Assembly: GCA_005888425.1 (NCBI GenBank)
Contig: VAZF01000236.1
Span: 1-6,191, forward strand
Origin: Alphaproteobacteria bacterium
GTDB lineage: Bacteria > Pseudomonadota > Alphaproteobacteria > ATCC43930 > CGMCC-115725
Direction of reading: 5' to 3'
DNA length: 6,191 bases
Both the position numbers and the translations under genes were made by a program. Shown here piece by piece: positions 1 to 5,368 of this stretch. Each line of letters begins with the position of its first letter. Positions within the stretch are counted from its first letter, which is position 1. The notes beneath the pieces are model-generated. The model saw nothing but the letters and a program-made list of their open reading frames with translations. It was not told the DNA's origin and searched no databases.

Positions 1-1
1 C

Positions 2-175
2 GCGCTATCGCGCGGCACCGTGCGCACCGCCGCGCTGATTGGGGCGCAGCCCGCCGAAGCGCGCCCGGCGATCGAGGCCGCGATCGTTCGCGCCGCGGCG
101 CCCTATCGGCGCGGCGACGGTTTTGCGGTGCCGATCATGGCGATCCTGGCCAGCGGCACCAAATCTTCGACATGA
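2..175 (+). CDS. 3' end of a gene, possibly a class I SAM-dependent methyltransferase (partial)
   Basis: This open frame enters from the left edge and gives 57 residues before the TGA at 173-175. Its tail reads APYRRGDGFAVPIMAILASG. A stretch of charged and aromatic residues followed by a hydrophobic beta strand and a short polar tail is a common ending for class I methyltransferases, where the last strand closes the Rossmann sheet. The SAM-binding motifs lie outside the window, so the family call is only a resemblance. The stop overlaps the start of the following flavoprotein as ATGA, which indicates one transcript and probable translational coupling. Any other enzyme ending in an alpha/beta fold would fit almost as well. 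Confidence 0.45.
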   Translation, partial: ALSRGTVRTAALIGAQPAEARPAIEAAIVRAAAPYRRGDGFAVPIMAILASGTKSST

Positions 176-1848
176 CCGATCTCGCCACCGATGTGCTGAT
201 TGTCGGGGCCGGAGGCGCCGGCATGTACGCGGCGATCGCGGCGGCGCGCGCCGGGGCCGGGCATGTCCTGCTGGCCGATAAGAGCCTGGTCGGCCGCGGC
301 GGCGCGACGATCATGGCGCAGATGACGGTAGCGGCGGCGCTCGGCGAAGAATGTCCAGATGATTGGCAGGCGCATCTCGACGACACGCTCGCAGCCGGGC
401 GCGGCCTCTGCGACGAAAATCTCGCCGCCTTGCTTTGCCGCGACGCGCCAGCGCGGATCCGCGAGATGGCGGAGTGGCGAGTCGGCTGGGCGCGGCGTGA
501 GAACGGTCGGATTGCACAGGTCACCGCCCCGGGTCATTCGCGGCCGCGCTGCTGCTATGTCGATTTCCTGAACACCGGCCCGGCGGTCGCCGCCACCTTG
601 CGGCGTCAGATAAGCCAGATCGGTGTCATAAACCGCGTCAGCAATTTGGCTGTCACCGATCTTCTCGTGCATGACGGCGAAGTGGCCGGCGCGGTCGCGC
701 TCGATATTGCCGAGGGCGAGCCGGTGAGGATTGCCGCGAAGGCCGTCATCATCGCCAGCGGCGGGCTCACGCGCATTTACCAGCGCAACAGCGCATCCGC
801 CAATATGGGCGGTGACGGCTATGCGCTGGCGCTCGCGGCCGGCGCCGCGCTTGTCGATATGGAATTCGTGCAGTTCTTTCCGATCGGGCATCTGGCGCCG
901 CGCGTCGTCGGCATGGACCCGATCATGTGGGACCCGTTCCGCTACAAGCTCGGTGGCCGGTTGCTCAATCGCGACGGCCGCGAATTCCTCGCCGATTACG
1001 GCAGCGATGAGAGCGCGGGCTACACGACGCCACGCGACATCGCGACCTATGCGATCCAGAAGGAGGTGGCGGCCGGGCGCGGCTCGCCACATGGCGGTGT
1101 CTATCTGTCCTTCACGCATGTGCCGCGGCATTCGCTCGAAGCGGCCTTCGGGCCGGTCATCGGCCGGCTGGCGAAGAACGGCATTGATCTCGCCAGGGCT
1201 CCGGTCGAAGTCGCGCCGATCGCGCACTATCATATGGGCGGCATTGCGGTCGACCCGGATATGGCGAGTTCCGTGCCGCGGCTGTTCGCGGCCGGCGAAG
1301 CGGCCGGCGGCGCCAATGGCGCAAACCGGCTCTCCGGCAACGCCATTCCCGAAGCGCTGGTGTTTGGTGAAGTGGCAGGGCGATCCGCAGCACTGTTGGC
1401 GGCGAAGCGGCCGATGTCGGCCCTGCCGAGTGGGGCAGGCGCCGATATTGTCGAGCAGATCCGATCTCTCGCCGATGGTCGAAAGGGCGATATCGCAGCG
1501 TGCGAATTGCTCGACGAATTGCGTGAGATCATGTGGCGCGACGTCGGTCCGTTCCGTAGCGCCAAAGTGCTCTCGCGCGCCATCGTGCGGACCGAGGAGA
1601 TGCGCGCGGCGCTCCCAAAATTGTCACTCCCGCCCGGGCGGCGATTCAACCCGGCGCTGGCGGAATGGTTCGAATTGCGCGGCAGCCTGATCGCCGCATC
1701 CGCGGTGGCACATGCTGCGGCCGCGCGCATCGAGAGCCGCGGCGCGCATCAGCGCGAAGATTATCCCGACAGCGATCCGGCATGGGCGCGCTCGCAGCGG
1801 ATCACGATGACCGCTGAAGGCGGGATTACGCTCGGGCCGCCACAATGA
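172..1848 (+). CDS. Succinate dehydrogenase/fumarate reductase-like FAD flavoprotein
   Basis: The 558-aa protein belongs to the SdhA/FrdA/NadB flavoprotein superfamily. An N-terminal Rossmann motif GAGGAG (residues 12-17) with acidic D36 binds FAD. The capping domain and second FAD region are also recognisable: GHSRPR at 121-126, the TPRD arginine R288, HYHMGG at 352-357 with H354, and GANRLSGN at 383-390 with R386. The C-terminal helical domain carries the SdhA-type ESRGAH motif (521-526). Two key positions differ. The residue aligned with the His that links FAD covalently in SdhA is A45. The HPTG substrate motif reads FPIG, with F236 in place of His. FAD is therefore probably non-covalent and the substrate may not be succinate or fumarate. 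There is no signal peptide or membrane segment, so it is probably cytoplasmic. No clear ribosome site precedes the ATG. Overlaps with both neighbours point to an operon with the ferredoxin-like gene as electron partner. L-aspartate oxidase is less likely because of that partner. Confidence 0.9.
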   Translation: MTDLATDVLIVGAGGAGMYAAIAAARAGAGHVLLADKSLVGRGGATIMAQMTVAAALGEECPDDWQAHLDDTLAAGRGLCDENLAALLCRDAPARIREMAEWRVGWARRENGRIAQVTAPGHSRPRCCYVDFLNTGPAVAATLRRQISQIGVINRVSNLAVTDLLVHDGEVAGAVALDIAEGEPVRIAAKAVIIASGGLTRIYQRNSASANMGGDGYALALAAGAALVDMEFVQFFPIGHLAPRVVGMDPIMWDPFRYKLGGRLLNRDGREFLADYGSDESAGYTTPRDIATYAIQKEVAAGRGSPHGGVYLSFTHVPRHSLEAAFGPVIGRLAKNGIDLARAPVEVAPIAHYHMGGIAVDPDMASSVPRLFAAGEAAGGANGANRLSGNAIPEALVFGEVAGRSAALLAAKRPMSALPSGAGADIVEQIRSLADGRKGDIAACELLDELREIMWRDVGPFRSAKVLSRAIVRTEEMRAALPKLSLPPGRRFNPALAEWFELRGSLIAASAVAHAAAARIESRGAHQREDYPDSDPAWARSQRITMTAEGGITLGPPQ

Positions 1849-2186
1849 CAAAACACACGGCGCGCTTGCGAGTGCGCCGCGGCACCGCCGACGAGCCGCA
1901 GCCTCGCTATGAGGAATTTGCGCTGCCGTTCGAACCCGGCACTACTGTCCTCGACGCGCTAATCGCCATACGAAGACAGCAGGATCCGTCGCTCGCAATC
2001 CGCTACAGCTGCATCAACGCGAATGTCTGCAAGGAATGCCTGATCGCGATCGACGGCGTCATCGACTATGCCTGCACGACGCGGCTGCGCGACGACAAAG
2101 TCATGACGCTCGAACCGCTTCCGGGCAAGCCGCTGTTGCGCGATCTCGTCACCGAGATTCGGCCGCCGCGCGAGCGACTGAAGTAA
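1845..2186 (+). CDS. SdhB-like [2Fe-2S] ferredoxin-domain protein lacking the second iron-sulfur domain
   Basis: The 113-aa protein matches the N-terminal beta-grasp half of succinate dehydrogenase/fumarate reductase iron-sulfur subunits. It has the EPGTTVLDAL stretch (30-39), the dipeptide YS before the first ligand, and EPLPGKPLLRDLV (90-102). Four cysteines, C56, C62, C65 and C77, should bind one [2Fe-2S] cluster. The first spacing is C-x5-C, one residue longer than the usual C-x4-C of SdhB. The other spacings (C-x2-C, C-x11-C) are standard. The normal subunit has about 230-260 residues and a second domain with [4Fe-4S] and [3Fe-4S] clusters; this protein ends before it and no frame nearby supplies it. 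The start ATG overlaps the flavoprotein stop as ATGA, so the two are very probably coupled partners. No membrane anchor gene follows. The role as electron shuttle for the flavoprotein is inferred. Confidence 0.85.
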   Translation: MTKHTARLRVRRGTADEPQPRYEEFALPFEPGTTVLDALIAIRRQQDPSLAIRYSCINANVCKECLIAIDGVIDYACTTRLRDDKVMTLEPLPGKPLLRDLVTEIRPPRERLK

Positions 2187-2259
2187 AATCTCTCGCGGAT
2201 TGTCACTTGCTGTCTGAGCAGTTGTTCTACTGCGGCAGGTGAAAACGTGTTAGCGTTCG

Positions 2260-2274
2260 TCCCTGAAGCAGGGA
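2260..2274 (+). promoter_or_regulatory. Small hairpin overlapping the ribosome binding site of the basic DNA-binding protein gene
   Basis: TCCCTG (2260-2265) and CAGGGA (2269-2274) pair perfectly around the triloop AAG. The right arm contains the first part of the GGGAGG Shine-Dalgarno (2271-2276), ten bases before the ATG at 2287. If formed in the mRNA it would partly hide the ribosome site. Six base pairs is short, so this could be chance. No clear -35/-10 pair can be assigned in the rest of the 2187-2286 gap. Confidence 0.3.
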
Positions 2275-2286
2275 GGATGGTCGATA

Positions 2287-2913
2287 ATGGCCAGAACGGC
2301 GATGACGGAATTGCAGCAACAGATTGAGGCGATACGCCGCGAAGCTTTCGCCGCGGGTTACGCTGCCGCGATGGAGGCGGTGCGGGACCTCACGTCGCGT
2401 TCGGCGCCCGGAGCTGCGAGCGCGGCTGCCGCGCCGGCCCGTCGCGGACGGCCTCCCGGACGTCGCCGCGGGCGCCCGCGCGCCCAAGAAACCGCAGCCG
2501 CGACAGCGCGCCCGGCCCGGCGCCGCCGCACGACGAGACGTCGAGCGCGTACAGCGACAAGCCGTGCGACAACAGCCCGTCCTGCGGCCCGCACACGGGC
2601 GACGCGGCGTGTCACCACTCGCACTCGTGCCACCGCTCGCACTCGCGCAACCTCGGGCACCGCCGGTCGCACCACCCGCAGACGGGCAAGCGGCCGCCGC
2701 CCACAGCGTGGCGCCAATGCGCAGGTGATCGGCGAGATCCTGAGGTCGGCCGCGCCGCGCGCCATCCCGCCGGCCGACATCCGCAGAGCGCTGCAGCAGA
2801 GAGGCGTCGAGATGGCGTTCACCTCGATCCGCCACGCGCTGGGTCAATTGCAACAGCGCAACGCCGCCGAGCAGGTCGGCAACAGCAACACCTGGCGTCA
2901 CCGCGGCGGCTGA
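2287..2913 (+). CDS. Arginine-rich AT-hook/winged-helix-like DNA-binding protein
   Basis: This 208-aa protein is probably a nucleoid-associated or histone-H1-like factor. Residues 1-38 form a charged helical segment that could be a coiled coil. Residues 51-65 contain two RGRP AT-hook cores (53-56 and 61-64), which bind the minor groove of AT-rich DNA. Residues 66-141 are low-complexity Arg/Thr/Ala with almost no acidic residues. Residues 143-208 look like a small winged-helix domain, with the segments IGEILRSA, ADIRRALQQRGV, FTSIRHALGQL and a terminal TWRH. The protein has 48 arginines and, by my reading, no lysine, which is unusual because bacterial H1-like tails are normally lysine-rich. 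The strong GGGAGG at 2271-2276 supports this ATG. It stands alone after the redox genes and converges on rnhA with an 8-base gap. Proteins of this build occur in alphaproteobacteria; the target sites are unknown. Confidence 0.8.
   Translation: MARTAMTELQQQIEAIRREAFAAGYAAAMEAVRDLTSRSAPGAASAAAAPARRGRPPGRRRGRPRAQETAAATARPARRRRTTRRRARTATSRATTARPAARTRATRRVTTRTRATARTRATSGTAGRTTRRRASGRRPQRGANAQVIGEILRSAAPRAIPPADIRRALQQRGVEMAFTSIRHALGQLQQRNAAEQVGNSNTWRHRGG
2620..2652 (+). repeat. Imperfect tandem repeat coding for R-T-R-A-T units
   Basis: Two 15-base units (2620-2634 and 2638-2652), separated by one codon, differ at only two positions and encode RTRAT twice (residues 112-116 and 118-122). They lie in the basic tail of the DNA-binding protein. 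Such repeats can expand or contract by slippage. Confidence 0.6.
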
Positions 2914-2921
2914 TCGTCGGC

Positions 2922-3359
2922 CTACTGGCGCTGCGCGGCGATGGCGCCGCGCGCCAGTGCATCGGCGCGCTCGTTTTCGGGATGCCCGGCATGACCGCGC
3001 ACCCAATGCCATTCGATCTCGTGGGGCGCGGCGGCCCGTTCCAAGCGTTGCCATAGATCGACGTTCTTCACCGCTGCCTTGCTAGCGGTCCGCCAGCCGC
3101 GCGCCTTCCAAGCAGGAAGCCACCGCGTGATGCCGTCGCGCAGGTACTGGCTGTCGGTGTAAAGCTGTATTCGGCACGGCCGCTTCAGCGCTTCCAGCCC
3201 GGCGATCGCCGCCATCAGCTCCATGCGGTTGTTCGTCGTCGCGGGCTCACCGCCCGACAACTCTTTCTCGATGCCGCGCGATCGCAGAATGGCGCCCCAC
3301 CCGCCGGGCCCGGGATTGCCGCTGCACGCCCCATCGGTGAAGATTTCAACTTCAGACAT
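2922..3359 (-). CDS. rnhA: Ribonuclease HI
   Basis: RNase HI cleaves the RNA strand of RNA-DNA hybrids, including R-loops and replication primers, in the cytoplasm. With the start at 3359 the protein has 145 aa, close to the normal bacterial length of about 150. It opens with EIFTDGACSGNPGPGG. The metal-binding catalytic residues D9, E47, D69 and D133, and the catalytic H123, are all present; each is one position lower than in the E. coli enzyme. The basic protrusion with WK and GWR (84-90) is also present. Earlier in-frame starts exist (GTG at 3392, ATG at 3368) but would add residues not typical of the family. The ATG at 3359 overlaps the thrB stop as ATGTCTGA, an 8-base overlap that favours coupled translation. 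There is no strong Shine-Dalgarno of its own, which fits coupling. Confidence 0.95.
   Translation of the reverse strand: MSEVEIFTDGACSGNPGPGGWGAILRSRGIEKELSGGEPATTNNRMELMAAIAGLEALKRPCRIQLYTDSQYLRDGITRWLPAWKARGWRTASKAAVKNVDLWQRLERAAAPHEIEWHWVRGHAGHPENERADALARGAIAAQRQ
2925..2957. terminator. Possible stem-loop terminator at the convergent gene ends
   Basis: CTGGCG (2925-2930) and CGCGGC (2934-2939) pair with GCCGCGCGCCAG (2946-2957). The result is 12 base pairs with a three-base bulge (2931-2933) and a six-base loop. It lies just after the stop of the plus-strand DNA-binding gene and inside the last codons of rnhA. Only 8 bases separate the two stops, so a terminator for the plus-strand transcript would have to sit here. 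No T-run follows directly, so intrinsic termination is uncertain, and GC-rich coding sequence often forms such stems by chance. Confidence 0.3.
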
Positions 3360-4317
3360 CGATGCCATACGCCGCCGGGCCCGAGATGCCACGGTGAAAA
3401 CGCAGCTTCTTTAAATATTCGAGCGGATCCTTGGGCCGCACCAGCGCGCCCGCTGTCTGGTTCAGCCAGTCATACAAACGGGTCATCAGAAAGCGCAGCG
3501 CGCTGCCGCGCGCCAGCAACGGCAACGCGGCGAGTTCCGTGGCGTTGAGCGGGCGCGCGGCATGATACTGCCGGACGAGCAGCCGCGCCTTCGTGACATT
3601 GAAGCTGCCGTCCGGTTCGAAGCACCACGCGTTCAGACAGATCGCCAGATCGTAGGCGAGAAAATCGCTGCACGCGAAATAGAAGTCGATCAGACCGGAT
3701 ACCTCGCGGTCGCGGAAGAAGACGTTGTCGGGAAACAGATCGGCATGGATGACGCCGCTCGGCAATCCTTGCGGCCAGGACGCTTCGAGGAAAGCGAGCT
3801 CGTCGCCGAGTTCGGCCGCGAGACCCTGCTGCAATTCGCCGGCGCGCGCGGCGCTCGCTTCGTAAAGCCGGCGCCAGCCGGTCACACCCAGGCTGTTTGT
3901 CCGCCGACCGGCGAAGGAGCCGCCGGCGCGATGCAGCGCGGCGAGGGCGCTGCCGAGCCCGGCGCAATGGAACGGCTCGATGCGGCGCGGCCACATGCCG
4001 GTAAGAAAGGTGACGATCGCCGCCGGTCGGCCGCATAGCTGCCGCAACGCCTCGCCGTCGCGGGCCCGCACCGGCGTGGGGCAGGGCACGCCCTGATGCG
4101 CGAGATGGTCCATCAGCGCGATAAAAAATGGCAGATCCTCGGGCGCGACGCGCTTCTCGTAGAGGGTCAGGATGAAATTGCCGCGTTCAGTGGTCAGCAG
4201 GTAATTCGAATTCTCAACGCCCTCGGCGATGCCCTTGCACGCCAGCACCTCACCGAGATCGTACAGGGCCACGAATGCGCGCAGCTCGTCATCGCCGACT
4301 TCCGTGTAGACTGCCAT
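3352..4317 (-). CDS. thrB: Homoserine kinase, aminoglycoside-phosphotransferase-like type
   Basis: This enzyme phosphorylates L-homoserine with ATP to give O-phosphohomoserine, the step before threonine synthase, in the cytoplasm. The 321-aa length matches the APH-fold ThrB family, which is unrelated to the GHMK-type ThrB of E. coli. Visible features include the N-lobe GVENSNYLL segment (33-41), the beta strands FILTLYEKR (48-56), the catalytic loop HADLFPDN (191-198) with D193 and N198, and the metal-binding D211 in IDFYFACSD. The start MAVYTEVGDDEL at 4317 is the usual family start. An upstream in-frame TTG at 4368 would add 17 atypical residues. Only a weak GAAAGG lies 12 bases upstream. 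rnhA follows with an 8-base overlap. In many alphaproteobacteria ispH precedes thrB-rnhA; here the upstream neighbour is a divergent CDGSH gene instead. Confidence 0.93.
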   Translation of the reverse strand: MAVYTEVGDDELRAFVALYDLGEVLACKGIAEGVENSNYLLTTERGNFILTLYEKRVAPEDLPFFIALMDHLAHQGVPCPTPVRARDGEALRQLCGRPAAIVTFLTGMWPRRIEPFHCAGLGSALAALHRAGGSFAGRRTNSLGVTGWRRLYEASAARAGELQQGLAAELGDELAFLEASWPQGLPSGVIHADLFPDNVFFRDREVSGLIDFYFACSDFLAYDLAICLNAWCFEPDGSFNVTKARLLVRQYHAARPLNATELAALPLLARGSALRFLMTRLYDWLNQTAGALVRPKDPLEYLKKLRFHRGISGPAAYGIDV

Positions 4318-4339
4318 CCGCTTGCTGCGCCTTTCACAG

Positions 4340-4363
4340 ACCCGCGAGCCAGCTTGTGCGGGT
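4340..4363. repeat. Short inverted repeat upstream of thrB
   Basis: ACCCGC (4340-4345) and GCGGGT (4358-4363) form a perfect 6-base inverted repeat with a 12-base spacer, 23 bases upstream of the thrB start. It could be an operator or an mRNA hairpin in the thrB leader. At this GC content chance is a fair explanation, and no regulator can be named. Confidence 0.3.
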
Positions 4364-4375
4364 GGCAAGCCTCGC

Positions 4376-4417
4376 CTAGTCTCCCGTCTCCCGTCGCCCG
4401 CCGGCGCGGGACACTAG
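4376..4417. repeat. Inverted repeat between thrB and the CDGSH gene
   Basis: An 11-base arm CTAGTCTCCCG (4376-4386) matches the reverse complement of CGGGACACTAG (4407-4417) at 10 of 11 positions, with 20 bases between. It sits between the divergent starts at 4317 and 4442, where both promoters must lie. It may be an operator for a dimeric regulator, a dispersed intergenic repeat, or a hairpin. I cannot assign -35/-10 boxes on either strand with confidence. Confidence 0.45.
4379..4399 (+). repeat. Three tandem 7-base repeats
   Basis: GTCTCCC occurs twice in a row (4379-4385 and 4386-4392), followed by GTCGCCC (4393-4399). The array overlaps the left arm of the inverted repeat at 4376-4417, so the two patterns are partly the same signal. 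It may be slippage or a fragment of an intergenic repeat. Confidence 0.5.
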
Positions 4418-4441
4418 CAAGGGCGATGGCAGGGAAGAAAG

Positions 4442-4681
4442 ATGGCCGAACCAATCCCGGCGCAAAAGGCGCCCTATAACGTGACGGTCGAAGAGGGCAA
4501 ACGCTACTTCTGGTGCGCCTGCGGCCGCAGCAGCAACCAGCCTTTCTGCGACGGCTCGCACAAGGACACCGGCATCACGCCGATGCTGTTCACCGCCGAG
4601 AAGACCGAGGAGCTGTGGTTCTGCGGCTGCAAAGCGACCGGCGGCAAGCCCTTCTGCGACGGAACTCACAACACGCTCTGA
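4442..4681 (+). CDS. Tandem CDGSH iron-sulfur domain protein
   Basis: The 79-aa protein carries two complete CDGSH (zf-CDGSH/mitoNEET-type) motifs. The first uses C25, C27, C36 and H40 (C-A-C, then CDGSH). The second uses C61, C63, C72 and H76 (C-G-C, then CDGTH). Each should bind one [2Fe-2S] cluster with three Cys and one His ligand. Such clusters are redox-active and acid-labile and are linked to electron or cluster transfer; the exact job of the small bacterial forms is not settled. There is no signal peptide or membrane anchor, so it is probably cytosolic. A good purine-rich site, AGGGAAG, lies at 4431-4437 before the ATG. The next gene starts 11 bases after its stop, which suggests a shared transcript. 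It is transcribed away from thrB. Confidence 0.93.
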   Translation: MAEPIPAQKAPYNVTVEEGKRYFWCACGRSSNQPFCDGSHKDTGITPMLFTAEKTEELWFCGCKATGGKPFCDGTHNTL

Positions 4682-4692
4682 TCGGGACGCGG

Positions 4693-5313
4693 ATGGCCGG
4701 TTTCAGCTCGGGCGCCCGTCGCGGGCGGCCCGCGATGCGGTGCGATTCGCCCCGGGCGAAGCGCGCGGGCTGGGCCGCTGTGATCGGCCTGTTCGCGCTG
4801 TCCGGCTGCAGCTGGGCTTCCGGCTGGTTCGGCTCCTCCGAGCCCGCGGCGCGGCCGATTTTGGAGCCGGGTACCTGTCCGACGGCTGCGATCCTCAAAC
4901 CCCTCTCCCAGACCGCCTTGTTCGCGCCCGGCCAGCCGCACGAGCCGCCGGGGGTCGCATTTTACGGCTTGCTGAGCGAGGTCGAGGCTAAATGCGATCG
5001 CGCCGGCGACGCGGTGCGTCTCGCGCTTGACGTTGTCGTTGTCGGCGAACGCGGTCCAGCCGCAGGCGGCGCCGGCGCCCTCGACCTCTGGTATTTCGTC
5101 GCGGTGACCGGGCCCGATCAGGCGGTCCTCGGCAAGCGGCTCTTCCCGGTCCATATCGATATTCCGGCGAGCGCCAAACGCGCCGCGGTCAGCGACCATA
5201 TCGAGGAAACCATCCCGCTCGGCGGCCGCCGGCCCGGCGACGTCAATGTCATCCTGGGATTTCAGCAGGGGCCCGAAGCGGTCGAATTCTATCGCCATTA
5301 CCGAGGGCGCTAG
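4693..5313 (+). CDS. Hypothetical lipoprotein
   Basis: The 206-aa protein has an arginine-rich start, a hydrophobic stretch (27-36) and a lipobox LSGC ending at C39. After export that Cys would be lipidated, anchoring the protein to a membrane, probably in the periplasm. The mature part begins with a Ser/Trp/Gly-rich linker, followed by a mixed alpha/beta region. Recognisable pieces are CPTAAIL (two Cys, C64 and C107, could form a disulfide), a central strand VRLALDVVVV, LWYFVAVTGPD, KRLFPVHIDIP and a C-terminal VNVILGFQ. The layout resembles a conserved, uncharacterised group of proteobacterial lipoproteins; I know of no function. GGGA at 4684-4687 supports the ATG at 4693. An ATG at 4735 would give a more typical 25-residue signal peptide and remains possible. 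It follows the CDGSH gene by 11 bases. Confidence 0.8.
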   Translation: MAGFSSGARRGRPAMRCDSPRAKRAGWAAVIGLFALSGCSWASGWFGSSEPAARPILEPGTCPTAAILKPLSQTALFAPGQPHEPPGVAFYGLLSEVEAKCDRAGDAVRLALDVVVVGERGPAAGGAGALDLWYFVAVTGPDQAVLGKRLFPVHIDIPASAKRAAVSDHIEETIPLGGRRPGDVNVILGFQQGPEAVEFYRHYRGR

Positions 5314-5356
5314 CACCCACCGTCAAGAAAACGCCCCACCAAACGGGCAGAATTAT

Positions 5357-5364
5357 GGGAGGAG
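5357..5364 (+). promoter_or_regulatory. Strong ribosome binding site deciding the SMP-30 family gene start
   Basis: GGGAGGAG is a near-perfect Shine-Dalgarno, with GGAGG six bases before the ATG at 5369. It fixes that start and suggests efficient translation independent of the upstream lipoprotein gene, 55 bases away. Confidence 0.8.
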
Positions 5365-5368
5365 CCAC

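Noticed and set aside
103..1233. Long minus-strand open frame (376 codons) opposite the flavoprotein
   Set aside because: The plus strand carries clear FAD-family motifs throughout. The reverse frame is rich in Arg/Ala/Asp with no recognisable motif, as expected from GC-rich antisense.
2200..2250. Possible sigma70-like promoter (TTGTCA at 2200-2205)
   Set aside because: No acceptable -10 box at a 16-18 base spacing; the best candidate matches poorly.
2227..3054. Minus-strand open frame (275 codons) across the basic protein gene and the rnhA end
   Set aside because: Low-complexity Arg/Gly/Ala/Cys translation; it overlaps two supported genes and has no family features.
3562..4479. Plus-strand open frames inside and upstream of thrB
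   Set aside because: They lie opposite the conserved kinase motifs or overlap the CDGSH start in another frame, and show no motif of their own.
4513..4692. Upstream in-frame extension of the lipoprotein gene to 4513
   Set aside because: It would overlap the CDGSH gene almost completely and place the signal peptide far inside the protein.
4666..5316. Minus-strand open frame (216 codons) opposite the lipoprotein gene
   Set aside because: The plus strand has a signal peptide with lipobox and close spacing to the CDGSH gene; the reverse frame has no such support.
5333..5348. GCCC/GGGC inverted repeat before the SMP-30 gene as a terminator
   Set aside because: Only four base pairs with an eight-base loop and no T-run; too weak to call.
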